Positions 46,680-54,435 of a stretch of DNA of 64,000 bases are shown piece after piece. How positions within the stretch are numbered: the first letter of the stretch is position 1; every line of letters starts with the position of its first letter. The stretch comes from Bog-473 sp963850095 (GTDB lineage Bacteria > Actinomycetota > Acidimicrobiia > Acidimicrobiales > RAAP-2). The position numbers and the translations under genes were made by a program. Location: the NCBI GenBank assembly GCA_963850095.1, contig CAWKJX010000004.1:62001-126000 (forward strand). Reading direction: 5' to 3'. Below the pieces are notes generated by a model. It worked only from the letters and a program-made list of their open reading frames with translations, searched no databases and was not told the origin of the DNA.

Positions 46680-47048
46680 GTGAGCGCACGCCGCCATCCG
46701 ACCGTCTTCCCCGGCTTCCGCGAAATGGCGGAGCGCCGGCGCTCCGTCTCGGGTCAGCTCCTGTCCCTCCGCAAGGAGATGGGGCTGTCCCAGTCCGAGG
46801 TGGCGGCACGCATGGGCACGTCGCAGTCCGCGGTGGCCCGCTTCGAGGCGGGGGATCTCGACGTCCGCCTGTCGACGGTGGAGCGCTACTCCACCGCGCT
46901 CGGGGCCCGGCTGGAATGGAGGATTGAACATGGAGATCAGGGTGAGCAGGGTGGGCAGGGCGGGCACAGGCAGGATGAGCACAGGCAGGATGAGCACAGG
47001 CAGCCGGGTCGGCAGGCCGAGCTCGGGGGCCCCGCCCGCCGTGGGTGA
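46680..47048 (+). CDS. XRE-family HTH regulator
   Basis: 122 residues from GTG 46680. HTH at about residues 25-80: LLSLRKEMGLSQSEVAARMGTSQSAVARFEAGDLDVRLSTVERYSTALGARLEW, the Cro/C1 pattern seen in antitoxin-like regulators. The last 35 residues are low complexity (GEQGGQGGHRQDEHRQDEHRQPGR), encoded by a 15-bp tandem repeat, so the true end may be earlier or indel-affected. It overlaps the dead ClpP-like gene. The operator at 46650-46669 is immediately upstream. Confidence 0.85.
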   Translation: MSARRHPTVFPGFREMAERRRSVSGQLLSLRKEMGLSQSEVAARMGTSQSAVARFEAGDLDVRLSTVERYSTALGARLEWRIEHGDQGEQGGQGGHRQDEHRQDEHRQPGRQAELGGPARRG

Positions 47049-47760
47049 GCACGGACGCGACCCGGGGCGACCCGTCGACCCGCCCTGGCCGCAGCTGTAC
47101 CCGCCGCTGCCCGGCCCCGGCCCCGGCCTGGGCCTCGGCGCCGGCGCCGCCGGCGGGCCGCTGTCGGACCTCATGGCCCAACGGCTGCTCGACCAGCGCG
47201 TCGTGCTCTTGCACGGGCCGCTGGACGACGCGTCGGTCACCCGGGCCTCGGCCGAGCTCATGACCCTCGATGCGGACGGCGACGACCCGGTCACCCTCCG
47301 TGTCGACAGCGGCGACGGCAGCCTCGCCCCGGCGCTGACGCTGATGGACGTGATCGAGCTGATGGGCGTCCCCGTGCGCGCCCTGTGCCTGGGCCAGGTC
47401 GGGGCCGGCGCCGTCGGTGTCGTGGCCGTGTGCGCGCACCGCTCGGCTCTGCCCAGCACGCGCTTCGCGCTCCGCGAACCGGCAACGCCGGTCGCCACCG
47501 TCCACGCTCGGAATGCCGCCCAGTGGGCCGAGCTGCACGCCGACGAGCGCGAACGGTTCTGCGCCCGCGTGGCCGCGGCCGTGCGCCGGCCACTCGAGCA
47601 GGTGCGCGAGGACTTCGTCCGCGGGACCTTCTTCGGCGCCGCCGAGGCCGTCGGCTACGGCCTGGTCGACGAGGTGGCGCGGCCCGACGCGCCCATCCAT
47701 CCGCTTCCGGGCGCCAGCCGGGGCGAGGGTCCACCGATGGGGTTCCGGCCCCAGCACTAA
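47041..47760 (+). CDS. Catalytically dead ClpP-like protein
   Basis: 239 residues from GTG 47041, 8 nt before the XRE stop; an upstream in-frame ATG at 46924 is an alternative. After a Pro/Gly-rich start, residues about 45-225 follow the ClpP fold: RVVLLHGPLDDASVTRASAELMTLDADGDDPVTLRVDSGDG, ALTLMDVIELMGVPVRALCLGQVGAGAVG, STRFAL, VREDFVRGTFFGAAEAVGYGLVDEVA. Against the neighbouring active ClpP all three catalytic positions are changed: Ser to Ala (GAG for MSA), His to Ala/Thr (RFAL region) and Asp to Gly (VRG for DRD). It could form mixed rings with ClpP, like ClpR, or act as an adaptor. Confidence 0.8.
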   Translation: MGEHGRDPGRPVDPPWPQLYPPLPGPGPGLGLGAGAAGGPLSDLMAQRLLDQRVVLLHGPLDDASVTRASAELMTLDADGDDPVTLRVDSGDGSLAPALTLMDVIELMGVPVRALCLGQVGAGAVGVVAVCAHRSALPSTRFALREPATPVATVHARNAAQWAELHADERERFCARVAAAVRRPLEQVREDFVRGTFFGAAEAVGYGLVDEVARPDAPIHPLPGASRGEGPPMGFRPQH

Positions 47761-47769
47761 CCGGGCACG

Positions 47770-47786
47770 GTCGCCTCTCAGGCGAC
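47770..47786. terminator. Hairpin after the ClpP-like gene
   Basis: GTCGCCT-CTC-AGGCGAC forms a perfect 7-bp stem with a 3-nt loop 9 nt after the stop codon. There is no T-run, as is usual for high-GC actinobacterial terminators. Confidence 0.5.
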
Positions 47787-47824
47787 GCCCAGCACGACGC
47801 GAACGCGCTGCCTACGATGCGGCT

Positions 47825-48422
47825 ATGGCCTCGCCGACACTGCCCGCGCCTCGCCTCGAACCGTTGCCACCCGAGCAGTGGGACGAGCGCCTCACCCGCT
47901 TGCTGGCCGCCTCGTCCGGCGGGACCGAGGAGCCCATGCACATCTTCGCCACGCTGGCCCGCAACGCCGATCGTGTTCTGGCGCTGGATCGGCTTCGGTG
48001 GCGCGCTGCTCGTCACGGGGACGCTGCCGGCCCGCCTGCGTGAGTTGGTCATTTTGCGCACCGCCTACCGCTTCGACGGGCGCTACGAATGGGCCCAGCA
48101 CATCGAGCTGGCCGAGCGCGAGGGCGTGAACGCCGACGAGCTCGTGGCCCTCGGTGGTGAGCTCGACCGGGAATCGGTCGGGTGGAGCCCGCTCGAGCGC
48201 GCCGCGCTGGCCGCGGTGGACGAGACGGCGGACGACGGCGTCGTGTCCGACGCCACTTGGAGCGCTCTGGCCCGCGAGCTCGACGAGAGCAAGCTCATTG
48301 AGCTGCTCATGCTCATCGCCCACTACATGATGCTCACCACCGTCCTGCGCTCCCTGCGCGTCCCCCTCGAACCCCGCGCCGAGCTACTGGCCGCGTCGGT
48401 CCCGGCGGGGCCGCCTGCATGA
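47825..48422 (+). CDS. Carboxymuconolactone decarboxylase/AhpD-like protein, apparent frameshift at about 47971
   Basis: Starts at ATG 47825 (MASPTLPAPRLEPLPPEQWDERL). The N-terminal frame reads HIFATLARNAD and the family continues one frame over as VFWRWIGFGGALLVTGTLPARLRELVILRTAYRFDGRYEWAQHIELAEREGVNADEL. The span is one base over a multiple of three. The usual CxxC redox pair of AhpD is not visible; the position reads RFDGRYEW, as in the non-redox actinobacterial CMD-like proteins. Function uncertain. It precedes the SDR by about 60 nt. Confidence 0.85.
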
Positions 48423-48479
48423 CGCGGCCGGCCTTGCCGCGGCCGCGGCGTGGTGGTGGTGGCCGGGGGTGGTGGCTCG

Positions 48480-49247
48480 GTGAGCCCCCTCCTCGAGGGC
48501 CGCTGCATCACGGTGGTCGGGGCCGGCACCCAGCCGTCGCGCGACCCCGATGCGCCCGTCGGCAACGGACGGGCCATCGCCGTGCGGGCGGCGCGGGAAG
48601 GCGCCCTGGTGATCTGCGTCGACAAGGACGAGGCGGCGGTCGAGGAGACCTGGCGCCTGATCACCGAGGAGGGCGGGAAGGCGGCCATCGTGGTGGCCGA
48701 CGTCACGACGGAGGAGGGCTGCCGCCTGGTCGTCTCCGACGAGGGCGACCCGGTGGCCGACGGCCTCGTGCTCAACGTGGGCACGGGCTTCGGCATGGGC
48801 ATGGCCGGCACGTCGCCCGACGACTGGGACCGCACCTTCGCCCTCAACCTGCGCGCCCACTTCATGCTGGCGCGCCGCGCCGTGGTGACGCTGCCCGACG
48901 GCGCCTCCATCGTCTTCATCGGGTCGGTGGCCGGCATTCGGCCGGGTAGCCGCATCCCTGCCTACGACGCGTCGAAGGCGGGCCTCATCGGCTTGAACCG
49001 CCACGTGGCCGTGGAGGGGGCGCGCCGCGGCATCCGGGCCAACGTCCTCGCCCCGGGGCTGATCGACACCCCACTGGGCCGGGCCGCCTCGGCCGGGCGC
49101 CCGTCGCGCACGCGGACCCCGGTGCCGCTCGGCCGCCAGGGCACGGCCTGGGAGGTGGCCGCCGCGGCCGTGTTCCTGCTCTCCGAGGAGGCCAGTTACA
49201 TCACCGGCCAGGTGCTGGCGGTCGACGGGGGACTCACGCTCGTATGA
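48480..49247 (+). CDS. SDR with insertion in the glycine-rich loop
   Basis: 255 residues from GTG 48480 (48450 is an upstream alternative). SDR with catalytic YDASK (about residues 162-166) and Ser in FIGSVAG, and the C-terminal ITGQVLAVDGG. Two oddities: the cofactor loop reads VVGAGTQPSRDPDAPVGNGRAIA, with about 12 residues inserted between the first and last glycines, and NNAG is replaced by NVGTG. The same pattern occurs in a subset of actinobacterial SDRs, so it may be a subfamily trait. ATGA overlap with the next gene. Confidence 0.88.
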   Translation: MSPLLEGRCITVVGAGTQPSRDPDAPVGNGRAIAVRAAREGALVICVDKDEAAVEETWRLITEEGGKAAIVVADVTTEEGCRLVVSDEGDPVADGLVLNVGTGFGMGMAGTSPDDWDRTFALNLRAHFMLARRAVVTLPDGASIVFIGSVAGIRPGSRIPAYDASKAGLIGLNRHVAVEGARRGIRANVLAPGLIDTPLGRAASAGRPSRTRTPVPLGRQGTAWEVAAAAVFLLSEEASYITGQVLAVDGGLTLV

Positions 49248-49684
49248 GCGCGCACTCGGCTCAACCGCGCTCGGGGACCCAGCAGCACGCCAAGACGCCG
49301 CGGCTGGGCCGGCGCATGGCCCGGTTCAACCGGGCCGCCGCCAACAAGGTCACCATCCACCTGGCCCGCTTCCTGCCCGACATGGGCATCGTCACCCACG
49401 TGGGCCGCCGCACCCGCACGGTCTACCGCACGCCGGTGAACGTCTTTCGCACCAAGGACGGCTTTCGCTTCGCGCTGACCTATGGCCGCGACGCCGACTG
49501 GGTGCGCAACGCCCTCGCCCATGGCGCCGTGCGCCTCACCACCCGGCGCAAGGTGTACGAGCTCACCGAGCCGCAGATCGTCACCGATCCGCACCTTCAA
49601 CACGTGCCGGCGATCATGCGTCCCATATTGCGCTTCATGCGGGTGACCGACTTCATCGACTTCCACCGGGCCGGCGCGGGGTAG
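49244..49684 (+). CDS. Deazaflavin-dependent nitroreductase family protein
   Basis: 146 residues from ATG 49244 (overlap with the SDR stop). Split-barrel pattern THVGRRTRTVYRTPVNVFRTKDGFRFALTYGRDADWVRNALAHG. The GRRT and YGRDADWVRN motifs mark the F420-binding class. With the coupled SDR it may form a redox pair; substrate unknown. Confidence 0.88.
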   Translation: MSAHSAQPRSGTQQHAKTPRLGRRMARFNRAAANKVTIHLARFLPDMGIVTHVGRRTRTVYRTPVNVFRTKDGFRFALTYGRDADWVRNALAHGAVRLTTRRKVYELTEPQIVTDPHLQHVPAIMRPILRFMRVTDFIDFHRAGAG

Positions 49685-49778
49685 CGCCCGAGCGTGGTAC
49701 GGCGCCGCTGGCGCTACATCACCCGTTCTCCAGGGGCCGTACTGGCATCTGGGCCTGCCGGCCGGTGATGCCAGATGT

Positions 49779-50474
49779 TCAGACGATGACTTCCATGCGC
49801 AGGCCGCGCTCGTCGTAGTCGCCGCCGAGTTGGAGGTGGGCACCCAGGGCGAAGCGCCGGGCCGTCCAGGCTCCGATCATGGCGTCGAGCACGTCGTCGG
49901 GCTGCGCGCCCGGCATCGGGCCGCCGGACAGTTCGCCGGCCCAGGGGAACACGGTGTGCAACGCCTGCAGCCGCTCGTGGCGGCCCTCCGGGGTGCTCTT
50001 GTGGAACCGCATGGGACCGCCGGCGAGCTCGGCGAAGCTGACCTCGGGGTGCATTTCGAAGAGCTGGTTCTGCAGGCGGGGCGACTGCAGCGCGTCCACC
50101 TCGCGGATCTTCGGGAGGATGTTGAACAGCTGCTTCGACACGGCTTTCCCGCATACCTCTCGCGAGATCGCACACGCCTCGGCGTACGTCTCGGCGGCCA
50201 GCACGGGCCGCACCGGGGCGGGGAACACCGAGCTGGTGCGGGGCCCGAGGCGCCGACGTGCCTCGAGGTCGGCTTGGCGTGGGTCGCGGGCGGCCAACCC
50301 GATCGGGATGTCGATGGCGGCCGCGGCCACCCAGCCCGACTCGATGCCCCGGACGAGCTCGGCCAGGTCGGGCACGACACGGATCACCGGGGCCGCCATG
50401 CCCTCGTGCAGCACCAGGGTCACCATGACCCAACCGGAGCGACAGCCGTCGAGGCCGCACACCGTTCGTTCCAC
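49779..50474 (-). CDS. DUF429 domain protein
   Basis: 231 residues from GTG 50474 (VERTVCGLDGCRSGWV). RNase H-like fold of DUF429: GLDGCRSGWVMV (first Asp), AAAIDIPIGLAARDPRQADLEARRRLGPRTSSVFPAPVRPVLAA, FEMHPEVSFAEL, and DDVLDAMIGAWTARR with the last acidic pair. The family is predicted to be a nuclease or nucleic-acid-binding; its real function is unknown. Upstream it faces 487 nt of non-coding, repeat-rich DNA. Confidence 0.88.
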   Translation of the reverse strand: MERTVCGLDGCRSGWVMVTLVLHEGMAAPVIRVVPDLAELVRGIESGWVAAAAIDIPIGLAARDPRQADLEARRRLGPRTSSVFPAPVRPVLAAETYAEACAISREVCGKAVSKQLFNILPKIREVDALQSPRLQNQLFEMHPEVSFAELAGGPMRFHKSTPEGRHERLQALHTVFPWAGELSGGPMPGAQPDDVLDAMIGAWTARRFALGAHLQLGGDYDERGLRMEVIV

Positions 50475-50961
50475 GCCTTCTCTCCCACTACCTGATGACT
50501 CGCGACCAAGCCGCCGGCTGGTACCACCAGCGATATCGCACAGCATGGCTGCGCAGCCGGCGCGAAGCGCGGACCCCGAAGCTCGAGCTTCAGCGTGCAC
50601 CGGGACGCGCACGACCACCTCGCCGATCCGGCCGACCTGCCACCAGCCCTGCCACGAACCCTGCCGTCGACCCTGCCACCAACCCTGCCGTGGACCCCGC
50701 CACCAACCGTGCCGTGGACCCCCCTGCCATCTACCGATCTGTCCTTCCGGCCACACTGGCGCTCGGGGTTGCCCAGCTGCTGACCTTGGGGCCGTTCCTT
50801 CGGGCCGGACCGGTCGGAAGTGAAGTTCGGAGAAGTCTCGGGGGGCCGGGGCAACCTTTTGAGGCCCCCGGGGGGTTGAAGGAGTTGATGAGCGAGTCCA
50901 GGCAGCGCACCAGGAGGTCGGGACCGCGGTCGAGGCCCTGGTCACGACGACGGCTGTGGAC
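50475..50961. other. Non-coding region with 18-bp-type tandem repeats and a putative ECF promoter
   Basis: About 490 nt between divergent DUF429 and the sigma-factor gene. It contains a block of ccctgccaccaac/ccgtggac-type repeats (50638-50728). Near its 3' end there is GGGCAACCTTTT (about 50849-50860), which resembles the -35 of autoregulated SigE-family ECF promoters. Several frames are open through it but show only repeat-derived low complexity. Confidence 0.6.
50638..50728. repeat. Degenerate tandem repeats (ccctgccaccaaccctgccgtgga)
   Basis: About four imperfect units of roughly 20-24 bp with common cores CCTGCCACCAAC and TGCCGTGGACC. Confidence 0.7.
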
Positions 50962-51658
50962 GTGAGTCGGCGACTGGATCCCGGGGCGACGCGGGCAGGA
51001 GTTCGACCGGTTCGTCGGCGAGACCGCCGCTTCGCTGCTCCGAGCGGTGTACCTCGTCGTCTGGGACGAGCAGGAGGCCGAGGATCTGCTCCAGGAGTGC
51101 TACGCCCGGTTGGCCCGCCGCTGGCCGAGGGTTCGCCGCATGGACAATCCCCGCGCCTACGCACGCAAGGTGCTGGTGAACCTCGCCCTCGATGAACGTC
51201 GGCAGCAACGGCGGCGGCGCGACGAGCTGAGCCACGGCGGGTCGGTCGACTCGGATCGTCACCAGGACCACGTGGCTGCAGCGGCGTACAACCGGATCGA
51301 CCTGGGCACCGACCTCGATCGGGCGCTCGAAGAGTTGGCGCCCCGCCAGCGGGCGGCGCTGGTGCTGCGCTACCTCGAGGATCTCTCCGAGGCGCAGACG
51401 GCCGAGGCCATGGGGTGCTCGGTCGGCACCGTCAAGAGCACCACGGCGCGGGCGCTCGAGCGACTCCGCCTCGTGACCGAAGACCCGCCGGACCGAACAG
51501 GCGACCCAACGTCCGACCCAACCTGGGACCGAACGTCCGACCGAACCTCCGCAGGTTCTGTCGGCCCCCACGCCGCTGGGACCTGCCTCGACGGCCGCGC
51601 CCGCCCCCGCACCAACCACCTGCCACACCCGGCCCCCGAAAGGAGCACTTTCCCATGA
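50962..51658 (+). CDS. ECF sigma factor (SigE family), apparent frameshift near the start
   Basis: Region 2 reads EFDRFVGETAASLLRAVYLVVWDEQEAEDLLQECYARLARRWPRV...NPRAYARKVLVNLALDERRQ. Region 4 reads ALEELAPRQRAALVLRYLEDLSEAQTAEAMGCSVGTVKSTTARALERLR. In that frame no start exists upstream of EFDRF. GTG 50962 (VSRRLDPGATR) in another frame, with one extra base near 50990, would give a complete protein of normal length. The C-terminal 45 residues are repetitive (DRTGDPTSDPTWDRTSDRTS). Stop and next start overlap as ATGA, coupling it to the membrane protein that should regulate it. Confidence 0.87.
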
Positions 51659-52719
51659 GCACGCACGACACGCACGACCGTTTCGAGGCCCGGCTGGCGT
51701 CGGCCCTCGCTGCCCGCGCCGACGTCGCCGTCCGTCCCGACGCGATGGACCGGCTGCGCAGCGCGGACTACCGACCCCGGGCGCACCGCGTCCGGACACC
51801 GGCCGCACTGGGGGTTCTCGCCGGTAGCGCCGGTGCGGCGACGGCAGTGACCGTCCTCGTGTTCGGGAGCGCGCCGGCGGCGTACGCCGGGTGGAGCCCG
51901 ACCCCGACCGCCGCCCCCGCGCCGTCGGCGCCGGCGCAGGAGAGCTGTCAGAGCCGGCTCGATTCCCTGCCCGCGCAGCCCGGCACTTCAAGTGGAGCGG
52001 TCGACTGGCAGAACGTGGCCACGGACGTGCGCGGGCCGTTCACCGTAGCGCTATACCAGGCCGGCGAGGACGACGCGGCGTGCTTCACCAGCTCGTCGTT
52101 CACCGAGATCTCCCAAATCGACGCGAACGGCTCCTCGGGTTCCCTGAGCGTGCAGGGGGAGGGCGTTGCCGGTTCTTCGGGCTCTCCCGCCGCGGGTACT
52201 TCCTCTGTGACCCTGAGCGGTACGGCATCGGGGGACCTCCAGCAGGTGGCACAGACCCACCTCTCCACCACGGCCGACGGGCCCTACACACTGGTGGCCG
52301 GCCAGACCGAGAACGGGGTGACCGGGGTCACGTTGGTGCGCGACGACGGCCAGGACGTCGTGGCCACGGTCGCCGACGGATGGCTGGTCGCCTGGTGGCC
52401 GGGCAGCGCCAGCATCACGTCGGCGCAGGTGACGACGGCATCGGGGACGACGCCGCAAGCACTCGTCCCGGCGCCCAAGCCGGGCGGACCGTGCCTGGGC
52501 GTGTCGTCTTCGTCCGCTCCGAAAGCAGGCGGACCGTCTTCGGTCTACCGCAGCGGCGGATCGGCGCCGGCTAATCCGGGCAACACTGCGAGCTGCGCCG
52601 GCAACAGCGGCACCGGCAACAGCGGCACCGGCAACAGCGGCACGGACAGCGGCAGCGGCACGGCAGCGGCACGCGGCACCGGCAACAGCGGCAACTCGGG
52701 CAAGGGCGGTCCGGGCTGA
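51655..52719 (+). CDS. Single-pass membrane protein coupled to the ECF sigma factor (possible anti-sigma)
   Basis: 354 residues from ATG 51655, with AAAGGAG 9 nt upstream. The cytoplasmic N-terminus (about 1-40, DRFEARLASALAARADVAVRPDAMDRLRSADYR) is short. One helix lies at about 45-72 (AALGVLAGSAGAATAVTVLVFGSAPAAYAG). The extracellular part has three Cys, then a Gly/Asn/Ser-rich tail with GNSGT repeats. Position and ATGA coupling suggest a regulator of the sigma factor, but there is no recognised zinc-anti-sigma motif (HxxxCxxC). It may instead be the sigma factor's sensory or target surface protein. Confidence 0.72.
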   Translation: MSTHDTHDRFEARLASALAARADVAVRPDAMDRLRSADYRPRAHRVRTPAALGVLAGSAGAATAVTVLVFGSAPAAYAGWSPTPTAAPAPSAPAQESCQSRLDSLPAQPGTSSGAVDWQNVATDVRGPFTVALYQAGEDDAACFTSSSFTEISQIDANGSSGSLSVQGEGVAGSSGSPAAGTSSVTLSGTASGDLQQVAQTHLSTTADGPYTLVAGQTENGVTGVTLVRDDGQDVVATVADGWLVAWWPGSASITSAQVTTASGTTPQALVPAPKPGGPCLGVSSSSAPKAGGPSSVYRSGGSAPANPGNTASCAGNSGTGNSGTGNSGTDSGSGTAAARGTGNSGNSGKGGPG

Positions 52720-52736
52720 ACCGCCGGTCGCCGCCG

Positions 52737-54338
52737 CTAAGCCAACGATGCGAGGTTGACGGCGTCCTGTTGGCGCAGTGTCACGGATCTCCCGATCAGC
52801 TCGTCGGTCTCGGCCATGGCCAATGCTTCGACCCCCCCGTCGAGCAACGCGTACAGCGCCCGCCTTCGGGTAGGTCGCAGACGAGCAGCGCGCGCTCCGG
52901 CTCGCTGTCTCGCCCATGCAGCACCGTGTAGGTGGCGACAACCGCCGTGCCCTCGGGCGACCCGACGATCGGTACCGGCTCGGCCGCCGCCACGTAGGGC
53001 GCCGGGTCCGACACCACGCCATCAGCCCCGCCTACGGCACCACCCCCCCCCACCGCCAGCACCGCCAGCACCGCCAGCACCGCCAGCAGCACGGCCCCCG
53101 CCAGGAGGCTTCGTCGACCACACGCCGTAGGCGTGCTTCTGCATGTGCATGCCCACGCCGCTCACGATGCCGCAGGAACCGGGGTCGGCGCGCAGGGTCT
53201 CGGCCATGGCCGCCAGCGAGTGCGTCATGTAGTTCGAGCCCGGGCCTCCGTGATACGGCAGCCCGCCCGTCTGCGTCACCGCCGCGGCGCGGGCATCGTC
53301 CTCGCTCACGCCGAGGGCGTCGAGCGCGAAGCAGACCGAGGACGCGAAGCATGAGTAGAGATCGAAGTGCGCCACGTCGTCCGCCCCGATCCCCGCCCCG
53401 CGCAGTGCCGCATCCGCCGCCGCCGCCATGGCGGGGGAGCGCCACAGCTCGGGGTGGCCGGCCACGTGGGCCGGGTCCTCGGCGTAGCCCCAGCCGCGCA
53501 GGTACACCCGCTGGGACTCGGGCACGCCCCACGCATCGGCCTTCTCGGCGCTCGCCAACAGGACCGCCGCCGCCATGTCGACGTCCATGATCGAGGTCAT
53601 GAGCTTCGTGTAGGGGTAGGCCACCATGCGGTTATCGGCCGTCGCCGTGGCGATCTCCTCGGCCGTGCGGGCCACCGGGAACCATGCCTGCTCGGGCGAG
53701 GCCGCCGCCACCTCGGTCATGGGCGCCATCACCCGCCCCAGCGCGGCCCGGTGCGCGTCCAACCCACGTCCGAGCTGCGCCCGCCGGGCGTTGTCGAACA
53801 GCGCGAAGGTCAGGTAGGCCTCGAACACCGAGTGGCTGATCTCGGACGGGTCGAACTCCAGGTCCATCGGGAACGGCCGCTTCTCGGCCGGCCTGTACGA
53901 CCACTGCGGCTTCTCGCCGGCCTTCTTCAGCCGGCGCACCGTGGCCAGGGCCTCCGCGCCGACGAGCAGCGCGGCGTCGAGGCGGCCGGCCCGGATCTCT
54001 CGCGCCGCCTCGACGGCCAGCACGTGCGGCACCGACCCGCCGATGCCCGAATAGCGCCGCCGCGCCGGCGATGCGCCCAGCCGCTCGGCCAGCCGCGCCA
54101 CGGCGTCGTCGTACTGCCACGATTGCGAGTACACGACGTCGATGCTCTCGAGGCCGCGTAGGACGCCCGCACCGCCGTCGGTCGCGCCGGCATCGGCGGC
54201 GGCGGCCCGCGCCACCTGCTCCCACATCTCGAGCGGCTCGGGTGCCACACCGCCCGCCGCCGTCACCTCGGCGTCGGTGGGGTGCCAGGTACGGCGCGCC
54301 ACTCCCACGATGCACGCCGCCCGCGGGTCAGCGGTCAT
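52737..54338 (-). CDS. Acetyl-CoA acetyltransferase-like thiolase with C-terminal OB domain (two frame breaks)
   Basis: Starts at ATG 54338 (MTADPRAACIVGVARRTWHPTD). Thiolase-like body: SQSWQYDDAVARLAERLGA, GIGGSVPHVLAVEAAREIRAGRLDAALLVGAEAL, DLYSCFASSVCFALDALG, TQTGGLPYHGGPGSNYMTHSLAAMAE and SGVGMHMQKHAYGVWS. After this a GCC-repeat (53046-53096) breaks the frame. The C-terminal OB-like part continues in other frames (VSDPAPYVAAAEPVPIVGSPEGTAVVATYTVLHGRD, then LYALLDGGVEALAMAETDELIGRSVTLRQQD) to a TAG at 52737-52739. Such proteins act on CoA thioesters in lipid degradation. Confidence 0.85.
53046..53096. repeat. 9-bp repeat (caccgccag)n inside the thiolase gene
   Basis: About five near-perfect copies; the frame of the thiolase is lost across this array, suggesting slippage or a collapsed repeat. 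Confidence 0.8.
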
Positions 54339-54352
54339 GGGCGAGGGCGTGG

Positions 54353-54435
54353 GGCGGGCGTGTCGGTCGTCTCACGCATGCGACGTGGCGGGCGTGTCGG
54401 TCGTCTCAACCACGCGACTTTCAACCACGCGACTT
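54353..54435. repeat. Direct repeats between thiolase and acyl-CoA dehydrogenase genes
   Basis: A 22-bp unit (54353-54374 and 54387-54408) occurs twice, and the 15-bp unit TCAACCACGCGACTT occurs twice in tandem (54406-54420, 54421-54435). The second copy of the latter is the last coding bases and stop of the acyl-CoA dehydrogenase. Confidence 0.85.

Noticed and set aside
50495..50965. A 156-residue protein in the gap before the sigma factor
   Set aside because: Its middle is only repeat-encoded PATNPAVD units and no homology or ribosome site supports it.
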